Virus record (IMG/VR): IMGVR_UViG_3300017728_000029
Location: 1 to 39,315 of that record
DNA: 39,315 nucleotides
From: a virus
Strand: one strand, 5' to 3'
Every line of letters begins with the position of its first letter. Positions within the stretch are counted from its first letter, which is position 1. This document shows positions 6,306-18,100 of this stretch, one piece after another. The translations under genes were made by a program, and so were the position numbers. Under the pieces are notes generated by a model. It saw nothing but the letters and a program-made list of their open reading frames with translations, was not told where the DNA came from and made no database searches.

Positions 6306-8452
6306 TATTTTACACCTATGACAACTTCTATTATTCCCAAGCCGCCATCGTCTTTGTCTTGTAAGGCTCTACCTATAACTGCTCTTGTATCATAATTATC
6401 ACTGTCTACGTATGCCCATGCATAGCCAGGTTCATCGCTTGATATAATTCTATCGCCTTTTTTAATTTTTCCTAATACTTTAACAGGTACTCTTCCTGTT
6501 AATGCCACTGGTAATCCTTCTGCTTCACTGTTCATTAAGTATGCTGGATTAGTAGATATCACACCAAATACATTTATATCTGCGTGACTTTCTGTTTGTG
6601 TAATTTCTTTTTCTCCACCTATCTTAACTACTGTACCTGGTTCGTAATCTGCGTCTGCTTCGTATATCTCGGCCAAGTCTGCGTATTGGGCCTGTGTTGC
6701 TGTACCTACAAAATATGATGCTGTAACGTTTCCACTAAATGTTGCCGCTACTCCGCTTGTAATGGAACCACTATTAATACTTAATGTACCGTCTGTTAAA
6801 GTACCTGCTGTTAAAGTATCTGCCACTGTGGCATCGTCTGTTGACGATAAGTGCTCTGCTTGAACTGTTTGCGTTGCTGTTACATTCGTTGCATTTACTG
6901 TAGTAACTGTTACTAACGGTGTAACTACACTTGTATCAGCAGTAATTATAGACCCTGCAAAGTTACCTGAACCATTTCTTTTTACAATATGATTAACTTG
7001 GTTAGTATCTGATGCTCTTACACCTACTAGGTCTGCTGTAACTATAATATCATCTGTTCCAACAACATTAAATGTCCTATTTGCAGATAAATCTCCACCA
7101 CCTGTTAAACCTGCACCTGCAATCATTTGTGTTGTACTTAAAGCAACACTAGTAAAGTCTAGGTTACCTGTTGCACTATCAAAAGTTAATGCTTGGTTAT
7201 CACTAGGTGTACTTGCTGGAGGAAAACCAAAGTTATTAAGTGTTATGTCACCACTTGCACCACCTAATACTATTGTTGTATTAGCATACAAGTTTTCTAA
7301 AGGTGTACTTTGCGAACCTAAGTTTTGTACTCCTGTATCAAAACTAACGTTACCTGAAACTGTTAAATCTTTTGTATAAATGTGACTTGCTGGAAAACCA
7401 TTTACTGCCGGTGAGGCATCATCTACGTCTGCACCTATAACAATATCAGCATTTTCAAATAATATTTTACCTGCTGAAGTACTATCTTTTCCTAAGTGTA
7501 ATTCATTTGTAAATGTTTGTGCAAATATTTTTGTTGAGTCACCTAGTTTTCTACTATTGTCATCTGCTGGTATAATGTCTAATTTACTATTAAATATATA
7601 TGTGCTACCTATACCACCACTAAAGTCTGATTCTATATTTGTACCAGTTGTTGAACTATATAAAGCATTGGCTGTTGTTGCTCTAGTGGCCAAGTCTGCA
7701 AGTGGTACTGATGTTTGAGAATAATCTGCTCTCAAATTCATACCTTTAACTAAGTTTAATCCAACACCACCTGTGCCTGCAAATTCTGGATAGTAATTTA
7801 CGTCAACACCTTCTGATTCTGAATTAAAATTACCTAATGTAAATTCATCATCTGTGAATACAGCCATAACTGTTTCACCGTTTGTTACACCTTTATATAA
7901 ACTGTTTGTACTATCATTTACTGATACTAGTGCCGCTACTGCTCTTGATACGTTTCCGCTATCCTTAAGATAAATTGTTTTAAACTTTGAACCATATGCT
8001 GTCTGAGGTTCTCCTATAGCATCTACAGATTTAAATGCACTAGAAACTTCACCAGCATAATTTTGTATTCTCCATTGTGTTCCATCATGAATATATGCTT
8101 GATTATTAACACTATTAAAATATACATCACCTGAACTAGACGCCTCTACACCTGTACCTGAAGGTTGTGCATTTAGTACTTGAGGTCTTAATTTTTGCCA
8201 AACAGTACCGTTCCATGCTCTTAATACGTTATCATTTCTATCGTACCAAAGTTGTCCAATTAATTTTTTTGTTGGATTAGGTGCTGTTGTTCCTGCAAAA
8301 TTTTCTAAATGTCTTATAGTGTTTCTTGCAATATCATCACCGTAATTAGTAGCATTGGGTCCTATAAGATTTAAAGAAAATGTAGAGTCAATAGACTGAT
8401 CAGCAACATTAATTGCTACGTTTCCGTCTGTATTTGTTATACTATATGCCAC
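6305..8452 (-). CDS. Tail fibre-like structural protein, 715 aa
   Basis: Likely a receptor-binding or fibre protein at the baseplate. Residues 1-80 (MAYSITNTDGNVAINVADQ, then TTAPNPTKKLIGQLWYDRND and LRAWNGTVWQKL) match the N-terminal attachment region common in marine T4-like fibre proteins. Residues 150-580 are Thr/Ser/Asn/Val-rich beta repeats typical of a trimeric shaft. The C-terminal 130 residues (TQAQYADLAEIYEADADYEP, GVISTNPAYLMNS, VALTGRVPVKVLGK, IKKGDRI) form the conserved tip domain of those fibres. The start is GTG at 8452, supported by AGGAGT about 7 nt upstream and by the conserved MAYSI start. It lies 9 nt after the 215-aa gene and shares its promoter. Confidence 0.8.
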   Translation of the reverse strand: MAYSITNTDGNVAINVADQSIDSTFSLNLIGPNATNYGDDIARNTIRHLENFAGTTAPNPTKKLIGQLWYDRNDNVLRAWNGTVWQKLRPQVLNAQPSGTGVEASSSGDVYFNSVNNQAYIHDGTQWRIQNYAGEVSSAFKSVDAIGEPQTAYGSKFKTIYLKDSGNVSRAVAALVSVNDSTNSLYKGVTNGETVMAVFTDDEFTLGNFNSESEGVDVNYYPEFAGTGGVGLNLVKGMNLRADYSQTSVPLADLATRATTANALYSSTTGTNIESDFSGGIGSTYIFNSKLDIIPADDNSRKLGDSTKIFAQTFTNELHLGKDSTSAGKILFENADIVIGADVDDASPAVNGFPASHIYTKDLTVSGNVSFDTGVQNLGSQSTPLENLYANTTIVLGGASGDITLNNFGFPPASTPSDNQALTFDSATGNLDFTSVALSTTQMIAGAGLTGGGDLSANRTFNVVGTDDIIVTADLVGVRASDTNQVNHIVKRNGSGNFAGSIITADTSVVTPLVTVTTVNATNVTATQTVQAEHLSSTDDATVADTLTAGTLTDGTLSINSGSITSGVAATFSGNVTASYFVGTATQAQYADLAEIYEADADYEPGTVVKIGGEKEITQTESHADINVFGVISTNPAYLMNSEAEGLPVALTGRVPVKVLGKIKKGDRIISSDEPGYAWAYVDSDNYDTRAVIGRALQDKDDGGLGIIEVVIGVK

Positions 8453-8461
8453 TTACTACTC

Positions 8462-9109
8462 CTAACTTAATTGAACTCTTACGGTGTATATAATTTCTAT
8501 TATTCTATTTTGTGCTTTTTGTACAGGATGAAAAACAACATGTGTCAACATTCTACTTGTTTCTATAGGATCACTTCCGTCACTTGGAGAGGGATCTGTA
8601 GGATAACTAAAAAGTCCTAACTCGTCAAAAACATATGAACCATCGTTATTAGTACTGCTATCAAATAAATCTTGGTCTGCTGGTTCTGAATAACTTAATG
8701 TTGATGTTACTTTAATATCAGAGTATGATGTTCCTGTTATTACTTCTATTTGGTTTGTAGCATCTCCTGATGCTCCAACGATTTTTTTAAATGTTCTGCT
8801 GTATAAACTAGCAGAAGATTGGAATGCTTCACTTACTCTTGGAGACTTGTAAATTATTTTACCTGTAGTATCTACACTAGTACCACCGTTTCCAAATGCC
8901 ATGTAATATACTCTTGCATCATCTGTTCCATTAAGAGCATTCGCTACTATGAAAGCCATGTTACCATAGTGAATTGCATTTCTTTTATTCACTAACTCTT
9001 CACCAGTTTCTTTATCTCTGATTAATATGTGTCCGTTCATATTTAAACCGGCATTTTCATTAGGTTGTAAGTCTTTTTGTTCGTTCATTTTCTCTTTGCT
9101 CTCTTCCAT
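8462..9109 (-). CDS. Conserved virion-associated protein, about 215 aa
   Basis: A protein of the fibre region with MNGHILIRDKETGEELVNKR then NAIHYGNMAFIVANALNG, a motif I know from tail-associated marine-phage proteins of unknown role. The rest is beta-rich (VYYMAFGNGGTSVD, VTSTLSYSEP, FDELGLFSYP). The last strand, RIIEIIYTVRVQLS, looks like a subunit-contact edge. Starting at GTG 9124 would put the late box inside the gene, so a later start is needed. I chose the ATG at 9109, which lies exactly 5 nt after the box. ATG 9112 and ATG 9088 (MNEQKDLQ, weak AGAGA upstream) are possible too. It is followed by the fibre gene 9 nt on. Confidence 0.72.
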   Translation of the reverse strand: MEESKEKMNEQKDLQPNENAGLNMNGHILIRDKETGEELVNKRNAIHYGNMAFIVANALNGTDDARVYYMAFGNGGTSVDTTGKIIYKSPRVSEAFQSSASLYSRTFKKIVGASGDATNQIEVITGTSYSDIKVTSTLSYSEPADQDLFDSSTNNDGSYVFDELGLFSYPTDPSPSDGSDPIETSRMLTHVVFHPVQKAQNRIIEIIYTVRVQLS

Positions 9110-9114
9110 CATAC

Positions 9115-9122
9115 TATTTATC
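9115..9122 (-). promoter_or_regulatory. Late promoter box GATAAATA
   Basis: GATAAATA on the minus strand sits in the 33-nt space after the stop of the giant gene. The predicted +1 is the A of the ATG at 9109. It would drive the 215-aa gene and the 715-aa fibre gene. A weaker AATAAATA lies at 9140-9147. Confidence 0.7.
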
Positions 9123-9142
9123 ACTATTGGTTATGTGTGTAT

Positions 9143-12100
9143 TTATTTAAGATTATGTAAGAAATTCATTACAGAAGTATTTCCACTTACATTTCCTTTA
9201 TCTGTTAAACTTGTTGCTCCGCTATCTAACCATACGTTGCTATCAACGGAGTTTGCTACAAAGTTTTTAAATATTTGTGCTTCACTACCGTCCCATACTA
9301 TTACTGTATTATTACTATACCAATCTTGTATAGTTGTACCTTTTGTTCCCCTTATTAATCCTGACAATTTATTATTTGCAAGATCAATTCTTGTGTATTC
9401 TATTCTTTCACTTTCTACCCATACAACACCGTTGACTGTTGCTGTTGGTTCACTGACTATATTTGCATTTGCTACACTAATTTCATTATCTACTATAAGT
9501 AAATTTGCTGTTAATAAAGTATTACCAGTACCATCTTGTAATTTTCTCATATACTCTGTTTTACCAAATAAATCCATTGTTATTTGGAATTCAACTGTTG
9601 ACGCATTAGCACTTGCACTGGCTAAACTACTATTACCTGACAACTTGTTGCTTGTTAAAACATTAACAATAAGTGTTTCGTAAGGATCAAACAATGCCAT
9701 TTCTTCTGGTACACGTTCGCCGTAACCTACTCTTTGGAAAGTTACTCCGTCAAATCCTTCGTAAGCAACATTATCCTCTGTAAGTGTACTTGATTCTGTA
9801 AATGAACCCACATAATTTTCAACTTCAATAGGATTATCATATGATGCTCTTTCAAAAGGTTCGCTACCAAATCCAAATTGTGTTTGATATTGTTGCGTAC
9901 TTGCACCTGCTACAACCTTTGTAAATAGGTTAGCATCTAATGTTGTTCCTCTAAACTTACCTCCTACTTTAGTACTAACTAAATCTAATGTAGAGTTCAG
10001 GTTACCAGCATTAATGGCCGCCAATATGTTTGCAGAACTTCCTATAATATTTGCATTAGATACTGAATCAGTAACATTAAAATAACTATCAAGTTCTACT
10101 TTAAATTGTGCTTGTACTTCAGGGTCGTATTTAAATACTCTATCAGCATATCTATAATATACATTACTTGCTATTGTTGTATTACTATTATGTGTATTAC
10201 CAAAATCCATTAATGTTACAATATTTGTTGCTATACTTGTATTAGTATCTGCTTTAGTATAGTCTAGATTTGCATTCTCTAATGGTTCAAAGTCTGTTAA
10301 TATAGTATTTGTTCTGTCAAATTTAATGGTTGACTTTATTTTTCTTATAGGTGTATCAGCATTTGCATTACCACTAAAGCCAAAATACTTGACATAATTG
10401 TTATTTGTTTGTATAATATTTGAATCGGACTGTAAGAAGTCATCCAGAATTCTGACATTACCAGTTGTACTGTCAGGGAACGGTGGCTTATCAAAGTCAC
10501 TTATCATATTATCAGTTATGAATTCTTTAGGTGGACTTTTACCGTCTTTATATTCTCTAACTTTTGAAGTATAAGGTTTTGCCTCATCAAAATATTTAAG
10601 TACCTTATCAAAGTTATCGACTTTAAATCCATCTACCTTCACTAGGTCTTCTTCTTCTTTTTCTACATATACATAACTTGTTTTGAATGCCCAACTTAAT
10701 TGATCTTGTTCTACTGCAGAATATTTTAATAATGCAAAATATAATTCATTAAATTTAACTGTATTCTTAAATACATTATCTCTTAATGCAACTATTAATT
10801 CTCTCAATTCTGTTTGCATTGTTACATTGGTATCGTCTGTAAATATTGTATCTTTTAATTTTACAGTTTCTTTTTCTATAGCAATCTGTGAGAATGAATT
10901 TGTACTTGAAACATATTTCCATAATTCATATCTACTAGTTACATTTGGTTGTACTTGTATAATTGCCCCATCTTTGATACTGCCTGTAATTGCTGTAAGT
11001 TCTGAAATACTACCTACATTTAAAATTGGTTTGAATGTACTATCATATCTAATTTTTTTATTGTTTGAAGCATCTGTTCGTATGGTGTCAAACCAATCTA
11101 CATTTTCTATATAAGTTCTTGTTGTAGGTAAATTTCTATCCCAATTAACAAATTCACTATTAAGTTTTATGTCTGCTAGTATTTCGTTTAATGTAAATGC
11201 AAGTTCTCTTCTTGCTTCTTTTACATCCTCGAACATTGTTTGTCTAGGTCTGAATGCAACACCATATTTTTCTACTTCACTTAATAATGGATCTGGAACT
11301 GATTTACCAGAAGCATCAACACCACATAAACTATCTATAAGTTTGTTGCCTAAGTCATCTGGTATTATACTATTGTTGTCGCCTTCTCTTAATAACTTCC
11401 AAGCATCATGTTTTTGTCCTATAGGATTAAGATTTCTGCTAAGATTAATTTGTAAATTTTGATCTTCTTGTTTAATTATAGAACTAGCATTTGTCAAAAC
11501 AAACGATGAATCACTTACAAAACTAATTAAAGGAAGTCCTTGTCCTATTGGGTCAGCAAGTAGTCTTGCTAATTCAAATGTTGAATGTTTTCTATTAAGA
11601 TCTATACTTACATGTGTATCTAATTCTCTTTTATTCTGTACCCAGAAGTAATAACATATCTCATTAAGTCCTGTTTCAGTATTTTTAACTGTTTCTGTAA
11701 TATAGTCTACAGCATTTTTAGGATTACCTGTACCTCGATATGACTGAGGTAGTGTATTACTTTTTACCCATTCGTATAATGTAACACTACTTCCAGGGAA
11801 TGCCTTGCCCCAATTTAACCAACGTTCTCTATTCGTTCCTTGCTCGTACCATCTATATCTGATAGTGCTAGTATCCCACCAAACTTTACCAACATCTTTA
11901 CTTCCGAATCTTGTTCTTTCTAAATTGTAAACTACAGGATCACTTTCTCCAATAAATTCTATTTCTTTTTCTAAAAATCCTGGAATAACTCCTTTATATG
12001 GGTCATACTCATAAAGATCCCAATCTTTTTCACCTGTTTCTGAATCGTATATTATTGTATTGTTTACAAATTTAGAATCAACTAAACTTTCTTTTTGTTT

Positions 12101-15100
12101 TTGTATTACATTAGATTCTAAATATGCCCAACCTACTGAACTATTTGTTGCATCGTGATATCCTAATGTGTCTACCCATACTTTATCATAACTTGTTAAA
12201 GTAACATTACCGTCATCTATATGAGTATGACTATCTATAACAGATGTGTTTGCAAATCTGTGACTTTCTAAATAATAAACGTCACAGTTTTGTTGTAATG
12301 ATAACGTATTAACAGGAGCACCTGACAGATTTCTTAATTCATATTGGTAAAGGTCTGTTGTAAAACTTAACCCAACTGCATTTGCGGCTCCGGTTCCTCC
12401 TGTATTACCTGCAACTCCAAATAAACTATTAGGATCTGTTTCTAATCTATCAATACAATTAATTTCTAATGTAGTTGCTTCAGTTGTTGCAAATCCTGAT
12501 GTACCGTATCCTTCTACGTCTATGATATCAAATCCTGTTGTTGTATTTTCTCTATTATCTCTGTCTTGTTCAAAAGATTTTGTAATAATAGTTGATGTCA
12601 TACATAACATATCCTGATTATAATCTCCTTTTGGTAATCCTATTCTATCTAGGAAGCCAGGGATATTTTCATCTAATCTTACACCATCAAAGCCTGGAGT
12701 TCTAATTTTTATTGCTGTTATACAATCATTAACAGGTTCTGTATCTAAATATATGTCGTCATCTAAGCCTGTATCTCCTAAATTATTATTAAAACATGCC
12801 ACTATGTCTTCAGGTATATTAATTTCTGTTACTCTTTCTGGTAATCCTAATGTACTTCTTGCATTTCCTTTCTCAGAACAGTCAGGAATTTCTCTTGATG
12901 TTAAAAATACTCTTGCTCCTGAACCACCTGCTAGTGTATCATTGATAGGATCGTAACCTCCAGGTGATCCTAAACGTGTACCATCTCCCAGCGGGTCAAT
13001 CTGTCCTAGTCCTGTACCTTGATAGAAATTGCCATCTGCATCTGTACCTGTTTCGTCACCTAGATTCACATAATCGTATTCTAAAGGAATACCCATTGTC
13101 AAATCACTTGGGAATACTTTATATATACCCCTGTCTATAATTTGTAAACTGGTAATCGTACCTATTGCGTCTATAGTAGTAACAACAAACTTTGCTACTC
13201 TAGGAGGCACACTTGCACCTGAGGATATTTTAGCATGTGCTGTTGCTGGTAAAACTTTTCCTGTATCATTTAGATCTATAATTCTTATTTTAGGTGGATT
13301 TGTAATATCGTATCCTTCACCACCGTTTACCATTAAAATATTTTGTATAGCACCGCTGTCATCTAAAATAACACTACCTGTTTTTGCTCCACTACCAGGA
13401 GTATTTCCATCTCCAATATAAACTACAACGTTTGCTGTATCAGAATATCCAGTTCCTGGGGAATCTATACATATTTCTGTAACACTTCCATAAGGATCTG
13501 CTACAGGAGTACCTCCTACTAGCCTTAATCTATCTCCAACAACATAACCACTACCACCTGTAGATCTACTTGAAGAACTACTGGATAATACAGACCCTAC
13601 TCCGTCCCCTGCAAAACTATTTAAAGTACCTGTGATGGTTCCAGTTGGACCATATGTTGTATAATCTACAGTTGTTGCACCTATACTTGAATTACTTTGT
13701 GAGAATCCAGGTAAAACAACGGTATTACTTACATCAACAACACTTTGTTCAAATCCTCTTACAACGTGGAAGTCTAATACTTCTTTGTATATGCCACCTG
13801 CACATCCGTCTCTAATAATAATTGGTGCGTTACTACAACTACTAATTCTAATTGCATCTACACCATTTACTTTTGTGTTTTTAACTTCAATACCACTACC
13901 TGTTGGCCCACATTTTAAAGTATTAATTACAACCTTAGGATCACTGCCTGGGAAAGTATATTTTCTATTGTTTATAAGTAATTCTTCGCCAGGTTTTATA
14001 CCCTCTAACTTATCAAAAGGTATTGATATACCAGGAGTAGGTTGTGTTAAGTGACATCCTATTTCTGGACCGCCTGGAAGGTAATTTCCTTCCGGAGTTC
14101 TTAATAATGGCTGTATTGAGAAGCCACCTGCTCTATTAAAATCTATATTATCTGAATCTGGAGGTGATATTTCAGTTGGAATTATAGAATCTGCTGGTAG
14201 ATAATCATATGTTGGCTGATTAGGCCCTCTATTAACAAAATCAATTATTTCACTACCAGGATATCTTATTTGTATATTATTAGCATCTATGCCTGAGGCA
14301 TCTCCTAAAACATTTCTAATACTACTTCCATCTGGTAAAATTAAGTCTCCCCCTATTTTTTGTGCCGCAAAGGATATACTTGCGTCAGTTTTACTAAAAT
14401 AAGGATTATTTAATTTTGTAACAAAATTATAATTGTAATCTTTTACGTCAATTGCTCTTAAAGGACTTGGTTTAAGTGGTACTTTGTTTGCTAATGGTGT
14501 TGCCAATGGTACTTTTTTACCGCCTGTAACCTTTTGCATTGTAGTATTCACATATTGGCTTCCTTCTAAAGGAATAAATCTACCAATATCATTCGCTTTT
14601 ACTGTTTTTACTGTTTTTCTAAGTACATTTGGTATAAATCTATATCCTGCTAAACTAGGTAAGCCCACATCTCCAAAATTAGCAGTGAAAAACGCCTTAG
14701 GATTGTTTCCACCTGGTATTAAATTTTTAATTCCTTTGACACTACCAGAAATTAGACTATCAATCATTTGTGTTGTATTTAATTTTTGTATAGTGTTTGG
14801 TACTATAAATGGTGTAAACGGCACTTTAACTGGTAAAGGACTAAACGGAATCGAAGGAAATGGCAACTGTGGTATAGGGGAAGGTATAGGAAACGGTGCT
14901 GTAGGGGGTGCCACATACACTGGTCCATAAGTTTTTAATGTCTGTGCTTGTATTCTAGCAACACTTCCGCCGCCTGATTTACCGCCGCCTGAACCAACGC
15001 CACCTGTAGTTCCGCCACCTGTAGTGCCACCGCCTGTAGTACCACCTGTAGTACCACCACCTGTGGTAGAACCACCGCCTACTGGTGTATTAATTGGAGT

Positions 15101-18100
15101 TTGTGGTAAACTACTACCACTTACTGTTGAATTTCCGTCACTTGCAGTATCACAAGGTCCAGTTGTTACAGGATTTACACCAGGATTAGGAATATCTGGC
15201 CCTATTTTAGGATATCTTAACAAGAATCTGTACACACTACTAGATTTATATACAACTATTTTTATATAATCGCCTTGAGCCTTATCATAATTAATTCTAA
15301 CAGCACCACCGTATTTTACACCAGTGTTATTCGGTGCAGATCTGGCACTAACTTCAAAGTTTCTAATAACACCTGCTGGGACTGGGTTTCTTCCGCCTCT
15401 TGCTTTGGCTTTCTGTGCATTTGATAATATATCTGACTTTTCTGCTTCTGTAAGTACACTTAAATTGTTTACTTGACTAGAACCTATTAAAGAACCTTGT
15501 GTAACTTGATCTCCTTGATATATTTCTATACCATCAGCACCACTATACATATCAAATAATACTTCTACAGTACCACTTGCACCTGGATTAAACAACCATT
15601 CGTCGTTTGTACCTGCATTTCCTTTGCCCCAGCCTCTTGTAGATTGTTCTACAAATTCTTCCTGTATTAAGGAACTAGATGTTGATGTATTTCCTGTAAC
15701 GGGCGGTGTTGTTGTTGTAGGATCTTCAATTGTTGCTGTTGTACTTAATGAATTTGATCTAGTACTTAAATGGAATCCAACAGAATTCCAATGGTTACTA
15801 CCGTATTTTGCTCTTCCGCTTATAGTTACTGTTTGCCCTGCTGTAACAGTAATTTCTAGTATTTGGCCTGATCCAGAATAGTTTTGATCTGCTTTTCCTA
15901 AATATTTAGGTATAATTTGTGTTCCATCTACAAATATCTTAGATGTACTTGCAGTATTTCTTGCAGAATAATATGCATGTACATAAAAAGTACCTGCTTC
16001 ACTAAATGTACAATTTAAACTAAATGTATTTGTACTTCCGTTATCAGCCCAAGTCATTGCACCTAACAATCCATCTGCTGGCATGTGTTTACTACCACCA
16101 AATTGTGTTACTTCACCTCTTTTAGGTCCTGTTGTTACATAGTAACCAGAGTATGTGTTTTGCCATCTTCTTGCACCTTTACCGTTACCTGAAGCACTTA
16201 CACTTATAGTACCACCGTAATTTTTATTAATATATTTTTTACCGTTTCTATTTGTAACAGTTGAGGACACAGGTGGTGGTGACGGAGCACAAATATCACA
16301 TAATTTTACGTCTAATGCCGCAAATGCTTTAGTTGGATCTATAATTGGTGACCCAATATAATCAGTTCTTTGTCTTGTTTTACCACTATTTTGAATATCA
16401 TAAAGTGGTATTTGTGTATTTGGAATAACTGAGCCTAATGATCTACCCGGAATTTTAGGATTTCTTAATCCAAAACCTGGATAATCACCTACTCTTGCTC
16501 TATGATCTCCTACAATTCCATCACCTGATACGTCATCTAATACTTCTCCAGGGAATCCGTATTTAAGATCGTCTTCAGTTGCAAATGGCATATAACCTTT
16601 TAAGGTTAATCCTTCCATGTTAGGTGATCTTGGTACATACGGGCCTGATCCTGCTATTTGTGTTGCAGGAATACCTGCATAAACCTTTTCACTACATTCA
16701 ATGTTATTAATCATTGGAATTGTAAGACCGTCGTCATCTACTAATCCCCTTCTTAAATCTATTTGTCTATTAAATTCTTCTTTTATAGATTCCGGGGAGT
16801 TTACATTGTTGATATTAATTAAAGAATTGTTTAATGTTATTGCACCATGATCCAATGTTGTAATTGTAGTTGGCATTCCTGCTTTAAACCTTCCGGCTTC
16901 TATATCTACACTTATTGATACATTAGTTGTAAAGTCTTGAGTTGCATTATAATATACGCCAGCATTTCTTATTCTTTCATCTTTAGATACAGTCAGTCCT
17001 GCTGACCAATCTCTAAATTGTTCACTGGCATATGGATAAAATCCGAAAGCATTATCTACTAAAACTGTATTTGCAGTAACATCACTTACTCTGTAAACTT
17101 GGTTATAATATCTTGGTGTTGCCAAATGAACTGCAATACGTTTACCTGTATATGATACATTAATACCATGATCTTCTGTTGTATTAATAGTAATACCTTC
17201 TGGAATAATATTTCCAGTAGAGGCCACATTTGCATTAAAAGGAGCATCAATCTTAAATGTATCTTTACTTGCACTTTCTACATAATAAAAACCTGAATAT
17301 GCATTTGCATCTAATTTTACTAATTCTCCTGATGATAAATCATGATCTGTAGCAGTAATTTGTGTCTTGCCGAATATACCATAGGATAAATTACCTGCAT
17401 CTATATTTGCTGAAACATTTGATTGTGTAACTGTAAATCCAGTTATACCTACATTACTTATTACATGTCTTTGTGCATGTAATGGGTGCTGTTCTTCAAA
17501 AACAAATCCACTTATTCCTAAATCTGCTACAGTAACATATTCGTTATCAAAGTCATCTGTCAAATCTATATTTTGATTAGTTAAATCTATATCAATTGTT
17601 ACTGTATTGTTTGCAGTATCAACTTCAGATACTGTGAAAGAATTATTATTGTATAAATTATTTGTTGCTGTTAATCTTACTACATTATTTGCGGCAACTA
17701 TTCCTGCACCATGTAAATTAATGTTTGCTACGCCAAGTTTTAATTTACCTGTATGTAGTCTTGTAAGAGTTATACTGGTATTTGTAGCAGGTAAATGTGT
17801 TGCTGGTAAAATTATATTACTTTCGTTAAAGAAGCTCACAGTACTATTTGCATTGGCATTGTAAACAGCCATTTCTAAACTTTCTAAAGGAATAGTTGCA
17901 CTATTACCTGCATATATTACATTTGCAAAATCGTAACTGTCATTTACTGTAAAACTAAGTGTTCTATTTGATTCTGAAGTATTATTAAGGTTAGATGTAT
18001 TAGACTTTGTAACATATTCAACATTACTTGTAGTGAAGGCTCTGTCTGTAATACTTGTTACAAAAAATTCTACCTGTTCGCCGTTTTGTAAGGAACTTTG

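Noticed and set aside
9140-9147. AATAAATA as an alternative late box for the 215-aa gene
   Set aside because: GATAAATA closer to the start matches three other boxes exactly and fits the 5-nt spacing.
15001-15072. Possible CRISPR-like repeats
   Set aside because: Units are 12-15 nt with no spacers, in frame within a coding linker.
15024-15269. Plus-strand frame rich in Pro and Val (PPPVVPPVVPPPVVEPPP)
   Set aside because: It is the antisense of the Gly/Thr linker of the giant gene; the composition comes from the repeat, and there is no promoter or ribosome binding site.
17086-17274. 62-residue minus-strand frame in another phase within the giant gene
   Set aside because: Leu/Gln/Met-rich out-of-frame reading of the structural gene with no start signal.
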